Source: CAVUNY01 sp963768585
GTDB lineage: Bacteria; Chloroflexota; Anaerolineae; Anaerolineales; Anaerolineaceae
Assembly (NCBI GenBank): GCA_963768585.1
Contig: CAVYIF010000006.1
Location: forward strand, 62,001-126,000
Reading direction: 5' to 3'
DNA: 64,000 nucleotides
Positions 33,037 through 41,853 of this stretch are shown piece by piece. Numbering within the stretch: position 1 is the stretch's first letter; each line of letters opens with the position of its first letter. The translations under genes and the position numbers were made by a program. The notes beneath the pieces are model-generated. The model saw only the letters and a list, made by a program, of their open reading frames with translations. It did no database searches and was not told where the DNA came from.

Positions 33037-34540
33037 CTATTTACGATAGATGCCGCTTAACGCCGGGCGCTGGTTGGCGGCGCCTTCGCTGCTGCCAAAC
33101 GTGACCAGGTCCTCATCCGTAGACATGACGCACAAACCATAATTGGCAATTTCTTTAGAATAGTTGGCTGTCAGCTCCTTCAAATCGAAGTTGTAGTACT
33201 TTCCGGCGGTTGAAACTTTGACGCTGTGCGTGCGATCCTTCGAACAATCCGGCGCCTGGTTAGATTTGTCACTCCAGTCCGACATCGCCGCCGACACGTA
33301 GACATCCATATTGGTGGTGCCTTTGCCCAACGATTTTAAGTACAGGGAAAGGGTCGCCTGCTCCAGTTCGCCAACGGACTTAATCTCGGACAGGTCGAAC
33401 CGGATGGCAATCATCCCCGGATAGAAGACATCTTTTTGAATCTGGTTGGTCAGAATCAGGTCTGGGCCTTTGACAAAATCCGGGCATAAATTCAGAATCT
33501 TAATCCAATCTTTGATCACCGGGCTCGTAGCCTTGACCTGCGGCACCGGCGTGGCAATGATTTTTAAAGGAATTGGATCGAGCTTCCAAATCGGCAATTT
33601 GAGGCCGCAGGTGAAAGTGGCCGGGTAGGTAAAAATATCCATGGTGGCGATCCGGCCTTTAAATGAGTAGGTAAACCCATTAGAAACCACCAGGGTGACG
33701 TCAGCCCCGCGCGCCACCTTTTCGCCTTCACCGGGTTCGGTGCGAATAACCTGGTCGATGCCCACCTGCTGCGAGTTTTCGCGTTTGACGATCACATTAA
33801 AACACGGCTGTGGGCTGCAGACTGCATCCAGCTTTGCCCGCGCTTCTTCCTCCGTTTCTTTTGCCAACCCGCCAGGAATGGCGAATTCCGCGGCTCCTAA
33901 TGATATGGTTACGCTGATCTCGGTGCCTGGTTTTACCTTTTCATCCATTCCCGGTTCATAACTGATCACCACACCAGCCGGCACCGTATCGGAGTATTCT
34001 TCCGCGACCGGCTCCTTCATTTTCAATCCGGCATTTTCTAAGGGCAGTCCTGGCCTGATCGGCGGTCACCGTCCCCAGTTCTGGCACAGTCACGGTGCGG
34101 TTGGACAAAATGACCACCACCACGACGGCAATGATCACCAGCAGCCCCCCGCCTGCCAGGGCATATACCCACCAGGGCGTGCCTTTCGGTTGAGGTTTGG
34201 GAACTTCGAAGGTGACCGACTGCCCGGCGACCGTGCGCTGTTCCGGCTCTCCGGCCCCTTCCCATAACATATCCATGGCAAATGTATAGCTGCCTGCCGG
34301 AGTTGTGGGCGGTACCGAAATTTGCAGCTTGTACTGCTCCGAATGAGAGATCGGGAAATCACGTTCCGCAGGTTCGAAGGAAAACCAGGCTTCTCCCCCC
34401 GGAGGGGTGGTGCGAATAATCGCCTGAGCGCGCAGTGGACGTCCGCTGGCATTAAACACGTTGTAGGTAAATTCCGCCTGGCGCTGCTCATTCAACTGCA
34501 AGCTGTTGGTTGGAGCCTGGATCACAAATTCATTCGGCAT
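33037..34540 (-). pseudogene. Membrane-anchored Ig/PASTA/DNRLRE protein of the CIS cluster, copy A (frameshifted)
   Basis: The N-terminal frame (34540 to about 34044) encodes the same Ig-like domain, TM helix and PASTA start as copy B. The C-terminal frame (about 34040 to 33037) continues PASTA in LENAGLKMKEP and TVPAGVVISYEPG, adds a second PASTA-like unit and ends in a DNRLRE/CBM96-like beta domain (IAIRFDLSEI...QATLSLYLKSLG). One extra G/C in the run near 34042-34044 breaks the frame; removing it gives a protein of about 500 residues. It starts after AAGGAGAAGAACG, 11 bp from the gpI-like gene. Either a sequence error or a recent mutation is possible. Confidence 0.72.
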
Positions 34541-34551
34541 CGTTCTTCTCC

Positions 34552-35076
34552 TTAAGCACTGAACACCAATTCACTGGTCACATAAGCCGGTTTCTGCATC
34601 TGGATGATGCGTTCCATTAATCCCTGAAAGGCACGTCCTGCGGCAGGGGCCTGGACCACCAGGTGATAGGCGCGCGGTCTGCCATCCGGTCCGGCAGCCG
34701 CTTCATCGACGGTGAACCCGCTCAAGCCGGTAGCCAGCTCCAGGAACTGCACCAGCCCGCGCCGCGTACCCCGCCAGCGCGATAAATCCGCTGAAGCCTG
34801 GATCAATTCTCGCAGCCGGCCCAGGCCGCCCGGAAAGGGCCCGCCGTCTTCCGGCAGCAGCCAGCCCAGATCCACCCACTGCGCCAGGTAAGGTAAAAAT
34901 TCATCCGGCGTGCGGTAGGGATCGATGTAGCTTTCGACCTGAGCCAGGGCCTCTTCGGCCGGATCGTGCTCCTGTTCCATCACTTCCAACAGCACAGCCA
35001 GAGGGCTGCCCGGAAAAACGGCCCGCTGAAACACTAACGGCAAGAGGCTTTCAATCTCGTCTTGCTTCATCTTCAC
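34552..35076 (-). CDS. Tail protein I-like baseplate protein (TIGR02242 type)
   Basis: This 174-residue protein matches the phage tail/CIS gpI-like group: LLPLVFQRAVFPGSPLAVLLEVMEQ at the start, YRTPDEFLPYLAQWVDLGW with its conserved acidic/aromatic pattern, and SRWRGTRRGLVQFLELATG, which is diagnostic of these baseplate-wedge proteins. It overlaps the gp6-like gene by 26 bp. It would complete the baseplate wedges (Afp12-like role). Short length is normal for the family. Confidence 0.85.
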   Translation of the reverse strand: MKMKQDEIESLLPLVFQRAVFPGSPLAVLLEVMEQEHDPAEEALAQVESYIDPYRTPDEFLPYLAQWVDLGWLLPEDGGPFPGGLGRLRELIQASADLSRWRGTRRGLVQFLELATGLSGFTVDEAAAGPDGRPRAYHLVVQAPAAGRAFQGLMERIIQMQKPAYVTSELVFSA

Positions 35077-37636
35077 TCACCACTTCAATCTCGTGTTCGC
35101 CCGAACAAAACAGGCGCGTGGGGGAAAGCGTGACGCGTTCCAGAACTTCGCGATTGGTGATTTTCTCAAAGCGGACGCCATCCTGGGTGCGGAAAACACC
35201 CTGCGGTCCACTGACCATCACCAGGTCACCTGCCGGATTGGCAGCGGCGGCGCGCACCGTGTCAAAACCGCTGGAGATCAGCGGTAGGCCGCAATCCAGG
35301 CTGGGCGCACGCCAGGCCGGGGCGTTATCCCACGGCTGCAGGAGCAGCGCGCCGCCCCTGAAGGAACCCGCCAGCAGCTGCCGGTTCAAAAATGCAAGCG
35401 CATTGCAGGTGCCGGCGTTCCACTGGTTGGCAAAAGCGACCCAGCCCTCGGGCGGGTTCTGCAGTCCGCGCAGCTCCCAGCGGCTGCAGCCTTCCCCAGA
35501 TCCACTGGTTACGCCGATCCCCGCCCACAAGGATAAGGTCGTCCCTTCCTGCTGGATGGCCATTTCCTGGATTATTTTGTTCTGCAGGCCGATCGCGCGG
35601 TAGCTGTTCGAGCGTCCGGCCTGGTTCGAAAGGTAGACACCCTCCCCGCCCAGCGCCGCAACTGCCACGGTTAAAAATCCGGCATCATCCATGGCCGCCA
35701 CCACAGCCGAGAAACCCATATCCAGATTGGATGAATTCACCACTACCTGGACCGGATTGTATTTCGGGCGCAAATCAATCTCGTATAGACCCTGCCGTCC
35801 GGCGAGGAGCAGGTAAGGCAAACCCTCGCGCATCACCCAGGTGGCATCATACATTTCAAAACCAAAGCTGAACACCGGCCCTTCCCAGCTTTCACCGCAA
35901 TCATACGAAAGATAAACCTGGGTCTCCGCCTTTTCTTTGGGCTGGGTAATGACGCCCAACAACCCGGGGAGCGAAGGATGGGCAGTGATCTTGACCACAT
36001 CCTCTTCTTTAAATCCAGCCAGCATTTCCCAACCATCGCCGTCATCCTGGGAGCGGTAAACCTGTGAGCCGGATCCGGCGTACCAGGTGCGGGCCTGGAA
36101 TGGGTCAGCTGCCAGGGTGTTGACCGATTGGTCCGGCACTTCATCCACCAGGAAGCGCACCACCCCGTCGACCCACAGCACGCCTGGGTCGGCCTGGCAG
36201 AGATTGTAAATCTGCGAAGCATGTAACGCCTGCCCATAGGGCCACCCCTGGGGGTTGGCCGGCGTAGGCAGGGGATTAACGGCCTGGTTCAGGCGCTCGA
36301 TCACCCGGCTGCGGATGGCAGATGGGTCGGAATGGCGGCGGGATACTATGCGCGCCTTGACCCGCACCGTTTTGTACTGGGTCCAATGCACCAGGCAGGT
36401 AATCCCCAGCGGGCGGCGGTCGTCCAGGTCCTGCTCGATGCGCGTACGCACCAGTTCGCTCTCCTGGGCGCGCAGTGCTTCCAGAGAAACGCGCCCTGCC
36501 GGGCGTTCTTCATGCGGCACCTGGGGCGCCAGCAGCACCTCTACTGTCCCGGGTTTGGCGAAAGCCCAGGTTTCGGCCTGGGTAAATGCGTAAGCGCGGG
36601 CAACCGCCTGCGATCCATAGCGGGCGCGCAGTTCAAAATCGCGGGCCGTGACGGCGCGCTCCAACGAATGCAGCTCCTGCGGGCCGCGCACCAAAGCATT
36701 CTCACGCGTTTCGGCCTCCTGCCCCCCGGAACACGCCTGGGGATTGGTCACCGACAGGTTGGGAATCGAATCTTTCAATACGGTCAGGGTTCCGGCAGCC
36801 ACGTTGCCGCTTTCTCCCCCACCGCGGCGGTACCAGGCGCGGATTTCCGATCCAGCGGGTGGGACCTCACCCAGGGCGCCATCGCCAAAGGCGACTGTGG
36901 TCGATTCCCCGGATTGGGCCAGGCGGTAAGCCGGGCTGAAATAGATACGGCCCTCTGTGCGGTCGACGACGTACACCCGGCGGTCAGAGCCCGTCTGGCT
37001 GAAGTTATCCACCTCGTGCCATTTGCGGTAGCGTTTGCCCTGGTGTTCGATCACCTCGGTGGATTCAACCGTTTCATCGGGTGAGATCTCGACCGCGACC
37101 AGCAAATCGAACTCATCCCCGATGGATGCGATCAACGGCGGCCGTCCCAGCAGCAGGTTGAGACCTGGCAGCCCGGTGCCAATCCCGGCCAGCTCGGCGT
37201 TCACCAGATCGCAGTGGTGGGCGCTGACTTCAACCGCGTTCTCCCCGGCAGGAATCACCGCCAGGCGGTCGGTGACATACATCGGGGCCGTGCCTTCGCC
37301 GCCGGCCTGTGAAACGGTCACTCGCGTGCCGCGCGGAATTTCCAGCGGTTGGGCGGCAGGCTGGCTCAAAGAAAAACGCAGCACCCCGCCAGCCGCCGTA
37401 GGCGGGTGCAGGCGGGTGCCAATCAGGTTTAGAAATTCAATGTAGGCTTTATCGGGCAGCCGGTTTAAGCGGTAAGCCAGGCCTTCGGTGAGATGGGCAA
37501 ACAATTCAAGCAAAACCGTACCCGGGTTGCTCGGTGAAAAATCCCAATCGGGCAGACGCTGTTCAATCAGCCGGCGCGCTTCTTCCATCAACTGGTTGAA
37601 ATCGCGATCATCCAGGTTGGGTGGGATTATAGGCAT
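35051..37636 (-). CDS. gp6/J-like baseplate protein fused to a beta-propeller
   Basis: This 861-residue protein has two halves. Residues 1 to about 500 are the putative baseplate assembly protein family (TIGR02243, Afp11-like): the opening NLDDRDFNQLMEEARRLI, SNPGTVLLELFAHLTEGLAY and FGDGALGEVPPAGSEIRAWYRRGGG. Residues about 505 to 861 look like a BNR/Ycf48-like propeller with Asp-box strands (YRSQDDGDGWEML at about 530, LSYDCGESWEGP at about 580, FRTQDGVRFEKI at about 820). The propeller would be displayed at the baseplate rim and may contact a target or the anchor proteins. It overlaps the gp25-like stop by 1 bp. Confidence 0.85.
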   Translation of the reverse strand: MPIIPPNLDDRDFNQLMEEARRLIEQRLPDWDFSPSNPGTVLLELFAHLTEGLAYRLNRLPDKAYIEFLNLIGTRLHPPTAAGGVLRFSLSQPAAQPLEIPRGTRVTVSQAGGEGTAPMYVTDRLAVIPAGENAVEVSAHHCDLVNAELAGIGTGLPGLNLLLGRPPLIASIGDEFDLLVAVEISPDETVESTEVIEHQGKRYRKWHEVDNFSQTGSDRRVYVVDRTEGRIYFSPAYRLAQSGESTTVAFGDGALGEVPPAGSEIRAWYRRGGGESGNVAAGTLTVLKDSIPNLSVTNPQACSGGQEAETRENALVRGPQELHSLERAVTARDFELRARYGSQAVARAYAFTQAETWAFAKPGTVEVLLAPQVPHEERPAGRVSLEALRAQESELVRTRIEQDLDDRRPLGITCLVHWTQYKTVRVKARIVSRRHSDPSAIRSRVIERLNQAVNPLPTPANPQGWPYGQALHASQIYNLCQADPGVLWVDGVVRFLVDEVPDQSVNTLAADPFQARTWYAGSGSQVYRSQDDGDGWEMLAGFKEEDVVKITAHPSLPGLLGVITQPKEKAETQVYLSYDCGESWEGPVFSFGFEMYDATWVMREGLPYLLLAGRQGLYEIDLRPKYNPVQVVVNSSNLDMGFSAVVAAMDDAGFLTVAVAALGGEGVYLSNQAGRSNSYRAIGLQNKIIQEMAIQQEGTTLSLWAGIGVTSGSGEGCSRWELRGLQNPPEGWVAFANQWNAGTCNALAFLNRQLLAGSFRGGALLLQPWDNAPAWRAPSLDCGLPLISSGFDTVRAAAANPAGDLVMVSGPQGVFRTQDGVRFEKITNREVLERVTLSPTRLFCSGEHEIEVVSEDEARRD

Positions 37637-38067
37637 CAGACCTCCCCTTCCATTAAGTTCAAGGAAAACGTGATCTGCCCGGATTGCTGGGTGGCGCGCA
37701 CCTGGTAAGCCAGGGAAATTTCCAGCAGTTCGGGCCGTTCCTCACTGCGGCTTGCGTCCAGCGCCAGAATCTCGACCCGAGGTTCGAAGCGCTCGATCGA
37801 TTGACGCACGTAATGCATGGCCAGACCGGCTGTGCTTTCATCGTTCGGAGCAAATACCAGGCGGTGCAGGTTGCAGCCGTAATCGGGATGCATTACCCGT
37901 TCCCCCGGGGCAGTCGCCAGGAGAAGCAAAATAGACTGGCGGATCAATTCTTCGCCGGTAATGGTGGCGATCTTCCCGCCCGCCGAGAGCTGCAGCCCGG
38001 GCGCATTCTGCCCCGCATCGAAATCCGGCAGCCAGAAACGCCAGGTGTGCGCTTCGCGACCGCTCAT
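37636..38067 (-). CDS. gp25-like baseplate wedge protein
   Basis: This 143-residue protein has the GPW/gp25 pattern: GEELIRQSILLLLATAPGERVMHPDYGCNL with the conserved PGER-x-x-x-P-x-YG core, then SIERFEPRVEILAL. gp25 initiates sheath polymerisation on the baseplate and is universal in contractile systems (Afp9-like). It overlaps the genes on both sides by 1-4 bp. Confidence 0.92.
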   Translation of the reverse strand: MSGREAHTWRFWLPDFDAGQNAPGLQLSAGGKIATITGEELIRQSILLLLATAPGERVMHPDYGCNLHRLVFAPNDESTAGLAMHYVRQSIERFEPRVEILALDASRSEERPELLEISLAYQVRATQQSGQITFSLNLMEGEV

Positions 38068-38405
38068 GAGGCAGCCTCCTCGACCAGGTCCTGACCCGGT
38101 TCCTGTACGGAGTAGCGGTTGTCCCCCGGCGTGCCGCCATCCGTCAGCCCGGTCAGGGTATCCAGGCAGATTTGATGACCTTCGATTTGCAGCAGGTCCG
38201 AGTAGCCCTTCTCCTCATTGATCGTCAGGGTGCAGGGCTTCATCGGCGGGGCCAGGGGACAAAGGGCAATCGGCCTTCGTTCCGGGTCACGCGAGACCAG
38301 CAGCGGGCTGCCCAGAGCATACACCAGGCTCTGTCCGGCATGAATGTCAACCTTGCTCATCCCATGATTGCAGCGCAGCCAGGCTTGTTCGGTCAATAAT
38401 TTCAT
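38064..38405 (-). CDS. PAAR-like spike-tip candidate
   Basis: This 113-residue protein lies between the spike and gp25 genes, where CIS clusters encode the PAAR-type tip (Afp10-like). It has C-x(n)-H pairs (LRCNHGMSKVDIHAG, ALCPLAPPMKPCTL, GHQICLDT) that may bind a metal, and small beta segments with Gly turns, similar to the DUF4280 PAAR-like group. The call rests mostly on position and Cys/His pattern. Confidence 0.6.
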   Translation of the reverse strand: MKLLTEQAWLRCNHGMSKVDIHAGQSLVYALGSPLLVSRDPERRPIALCPLAPPMKPCTLTINEEKGYSDLLQIEGHQICLDTLTGLTDGGTPGDNRYSVQEPGQDLVEEAAS

Positions 38406-39931
38406 CAGGCCCTCTCGAAATCGATGCGCGCCGCGCGGATCGTGACCCGGCGGCCCGGGGCGGCAATATCCAGGTCCACTGCGGCATGGATCTGCATCTG
38501 CTCCGGCGATAAATCCACCAGGTTGCCCTGGCGGTCCTCCAGGCGGATGGCATGCCGCGTGTCGTCTAATTGAATGGTCTGCCCGTCGCGCGTGAGCAGG
38601 GTATAGCAGCCCACCTGGTTCCCGGTGGTCTTGCTTTCGGGCGCGCTCTGCATGGCATATACCCCACCCAACACCACGCCCTGGGCGGGATCATCCTGCG
38701 GCAGGAGCAGCAGCACCCGGTCGCCCGGATCGGGCAGGGCAATCATGCCTTTGCCCTCGCCGGCACCGGCCGTGACGACCTGCAGCCAGCCGGTTTCCAG
38801 GTTGCCGTACGCCGGTAAAAGCACCCGCACCCGCCCACGTTCGGGAAGCTCATCCACGCGGGTAACCTCGCCCATGGCCAGCGTGGCGCCGGCTTCCACG
38901 TGAGGTCCGGGCGGCGGCGGGGGGGCCGTGGTAAATTCGGTCAGAAATCCACGCCTGGCATCCAGGGTATGGGTGACGCCCACCAGGGCATACTGCCCCG
39001 TCCAGCGCCGGTCGACACCCTGTATACTGACTTGCACGCCCGGCTGCAGAGCCGGGTCGCCTTCGGCCACGCCCCACATACTGAAGGCATGCGTGGCGCG
39101 CCGGTCCAACTCGGCCTGGGCCAGGGCAGAAGCATGCCGGTCATCTTCTACCACACCGCCCGTCAGGTAGCGCCGGTCGCTGCCGCCCACCTGGCCGGGA
39201 TCCATGCCGCTCAATCCCTGCCAGCCTGGGTGCGGGCTGCCCGCCTGGACGGAATGCAGCTCGCCCTGCTGGGCGTTCCAGCCCTGTACTTCCACCTGCC
39301 GGGTGACGGCCTCGCCGCTTTGCGAAAAACGCGCCTCCAGCAGCGATTCTCCCCATGCCAGGGCTACCGGTGTCCCGCCGCCCGCCAGATCCTGCAGATA
39401 GAGCCTGCCCTGGCGCAGCGCCAGGTATAGACCGCATTCACCGGCCATTCTGGAGAGCAGATCGAAGTCTGACTGGTTGTGCTGGATGACCTGCGGCCAG
39501 GTGGGGCCGGAACCGGTCATCGCCACAGTTACCCCCAGGTCCGCCGTCAGTTCGCGCGCCAGGCTTTCCAGGCTGACCTGGACAAATGAACGCACCGGCT
39601 GGTGTTTGCGCAGCCGGTGCAGCGCATCATAGGCGCGCACGTGCAGCGCGCGCTCGCCGGACGGGCCGTAAAATTCTTCCTGTACGGTGACTTCGCCTTC
39701 AAACAAATCCGCGGCATGCCCGGCTACGCTCAGCCGCAGGCGCGTGCCCGGGGTGAGCAAGGCAGCACCCTCCAGCGGCCCGGGGGGATCGCTGAAAGTC
39801 AGTTCGCACTGGGCCGGCAGCGAAAGACGCGCCTGGACCAACACTTTTTCCAGGCTGTGCAGCGCTTCCGGCGGCAGCGGGATGCCGTTAGCGTTGATTG
39901 CCAGGTGGGCCAGGGGCGCACTGGGACTCAT
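38405..39931 (-). CDS. VgrG-like spike protein
   Basis: This 508-residue protein is like gp27-gp5/VgrG (Afp8-like). It has hub segments (VIQHNQSDFDLLSRMAGECG), an OB-fold with DELPERGRVRVLLPAYGNLETGWLQVV and ALPDPGDRVLLLLP, and a C-terminal beta-helix with repeated strands (TRDGQTIQLDDTRHAIRLED). It forms the trimeric needle at the tube end. There is no extra C-terminal effector domain. Confidence 0.9.
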   Translation of the reverse strand: MSPSAPLAHLAINANGIPLPPEALHSLEKVLVQARLSLPAQCELTFSDPPGPLEGAALLTPGTRLRLSVAGHAADLFEGEVTVQEEFYGPSGERALHVRAYDALHRLRKHQPVRSFVQVSLESLARELTADLGVTVAMTGSGPTWPQVIQHNQSDFDLLSRMAGECGLYLALRQGRLYLQDLAGGGTPVALAWGESLLEARFSQSGEAVTRQVEVQGWNAQQGELHSVQAGSPHPGWQGLSGMDPGQVGGSDRRYLTGGVVEDDRHASALAQAELDRRATHAFSMWGVAEGDPALQPGVQVSIQGVDRRWTGQYALVGVTHTLDARRGFLTEFTTAPPPPPGPHVEAGATLAMGEVTRVDELPERGRVRVLLPAYGNLETGWLQVVTAGAGEGKGMIALPDPGDRVLLLLPQDDPAQGVVLGGVYAMQSAPESKTTGNQVGCYTLLTRDGQTIQLDDTRHAIRLEDRQGNLVDLSPEQMQIHAAVDLDIAAPGRRVTIRAARIDFERA

Positions 39932-41853
39932 TTATGCTCCAGAATCGTCACCGGCGGGATGGAAAGCGCGCGTCCGGCCGGGACGTGAAAGATATCCTGA
40001 ATATCATTGTACAGCGCCAGCAGCCGCCACAGAGCCGGGTCGCCGTAATACTCCAGGGCCACCTGGTCCAATCTCTCGCCCACCTTGCGCCCGGGCGCGG
40101 ATGACTTTAGCGCTCCCGGCATCCCTTGCGGGACATCAGCGGATAAGGAAGCGATAACCTGTTCCTGCAGGGTCTTTTCCTCATCGGCCTGAACCGCTTC
40201 AAAGGCCTGGTTGAGGCGCTCCAGTTCGGGCTGGATTTTGGCGGTCACGGCATCTTCCTGGCCCGGGGCGAGGTCTTTCAGGGCTGCCTGGATATTTTCT
40301 ACCGCATCCAGCGGCAAATGTACCTGGTCATCTCCCTGCAGCAGGAGGACAATCCCCTGCAGGCGGGCAAATCCTTCGAGAGCGGGCAAATTCTGGGCGG
40401 CATCTTTATTTTTTTTCATGGCATCGATCGCCGCCAGGAGCTGGTCGCGCCCGGCCAGGGCCAGGTGGATCGCGCCCTGTTTGAGGACCGCGCCTGCCGC
40501 TTCAGCCGCCGCGTAAGCCGCCTTCAGACCCAGGGCAATGCCCTCCACCGCTTTTTGGATCACCTTCACGGCGGCATGCGAACCGGCGGCCCACAGCTGC
40601 TCGATTCCAGATACCATCTGGCCCAAAGCCGCCGGGATCTGCCTGAACAGGACCATCTGCCCGGTCTGGCGGACCTGGTCCAGCACACCTGAAATCAAAT
40701 CGAGACCGCGGTGGAACAATCCGGCGATATTTTCGGGCAGATCTTTCACCGCCTGGCGGATGGCTTCGGCCATGACCCCAATTTTACGGTAGGCGGTCGC
40801 CAGGGTTTGCACGGCCTGGGCTTTCACCGCGCGGGCCACAATCGCCGCCGAGACCCCCAGGGCGGCCATCACCTGCTGAATATCGCGAAATATCGGCCCT
40901 AACAAGCGGGCCAGCTCTTTTTCAGCGCGCCCGGCGGCAGCCTCCAGGCGGCTCAGCACCGCGCCGGCGGCAGCCTGTACTTCACCAGCCAGGTCCGAGA
41001 TGCGTTGGATCATGGCCGAAGGCGGGGGATCGCTGAGAGCCTGGATGCGGCGGGCGATACCCTCGACCGCGGACTGGACAAATCCTGCCAGGGCACTGCC
41101 AGCGCTGCCGGCCCAACCACTCAAAATAGAGGCGGCCTGGCCAATAAGCGACCCGGCGCGGGCCTGAAAGCGCATGATCGACTGCATGGTCGAGGTATTA
41201 GCCAGCGCATCGCCAAAAATATCCGCTGCCTGCACCACCGCCTGGCTCACACTGGGCGTACCGGGTGAAATTTCATCCACCGCCGGTCCGCCGGTCAGGG
41301 TGGTGGTCTTGACCGGTACCGTAGAAGATCGCCCCGCGTCCAGACTGATCCCCGCCAGGGAAGGGAAAGAGGTGCCCTGTGCGCTTTCTTTGGGGGCCTC
41401 ATCCGCGCGCAAGAAGCGCAGGCGCAGCCAGGAGCGCTGGGGCACGCCTTCCGGGGTAAATGCTTCCAGGCGCTCGACCAGCGCCGTCACATAACCGGGG
41501 ATATTCCAGGTTTTGCCCCACACAAAACGCACCAGGGGTAAGCGGCGCGGGTTCTGGTCCTGGGCGCTGTTTTCAGCCAGCTGCTGCAAAGGACGCGTCA
41601 GCTCGCGCACATCCTTAACCCGGATCGACGAGCCGCTTAAATCCACGTCAAACAGCAGGTCCAGGTCGAACTGGGTGCGCCCGCCCCCGGTAAACAGCAG
41701 GGGGTCCTCGCCCAGCCCGGGACCGGCCACCTGCCCGGAGGCAGAGCGGCGCGCACGCACCCCGGCCTGGCGTTGAATCACCAGGTTTTCAGGGTTTAAC
41801 AGGCAGTCAATGCGCTGGTTGCTGGCTTCGATTAAAAAGGCCACTCGGTCCAT
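39928..41853 (-). CDS. Afp7-like tube/LysM protein with large helical insertion
   Basis: This 641-residue protein starts at ATG 41853 after AAGGACAATT. The first about 165 residues match the CIS tube N-terminal domain (FLIEASNQRIDCLLNPENL, FDLDLLFDVDLSG). The last about 55 residues are LysM/tail-X-like (VGERLDQVALEYYGDPALWRLLA). Known Afp7-type proteins have little between these parts. Here about 400 Ala/Gln/Leu-rich, mostly helical residues are inserted (GLFHRGLDLISGVLDQVRQT and similar). The role may be tube-baseplate joining, or tape-measure-like length control because no other candidate is present. Confidence 0.78.
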   Translation of the reverse strand: MDRVAFLIEASNQRIDCLLNPENLVIQRQAGVRARRSASGQVAGPGLGEDPLLFTGGGRTQFDLDLLFDVDLSGSSIRVKDVRELTRPLQQLAENSAQDQNPRRLPLVRFVWGKTWNIPGYVTALVERLEAFTPEGVPQRSWLRLRFLRADEAPKESAQGTSFPSLAGISLDAGRSSTVPVKTTTLTGGPAVDEISPGTPSVSQAVVQAADIFGDALANTSTMQSIMRFQARAGSLIGQAASILSGWAGSAGSALAGFVQSAVEGIARRIQALSDPPPSAMIQRISDLAGEVQAAAGAVLSRLEAAAGRAEKELARLLGPIFRDIQQVMAALGVSAAIVARAVKAQAVQTLATAYRKIGVMAEAIRQAVKDLPENIAGLFHRGLDLISGVLDQVRQTGQMVLFRQIPAALGQMVSGIEQLWAAGSHAAVKVIQKAVEGIALGLKAAYAAAEAAGAVLKQGAIHLALAGRDQLLAAIDAMKKNKDAAQNLPALEGFARLQGIVLLLQGDDQVHLPLDAVENIQAALKDLAPGQEDAVTAKIQPELERLNQAFEAVQADEEKTLQEQVIASLSADVPQGMPGALKSSAPGRKVGERLDQVALEYYGDPALWRLLALYNDIQDIFHVPAGRALSIPPVTILEHK

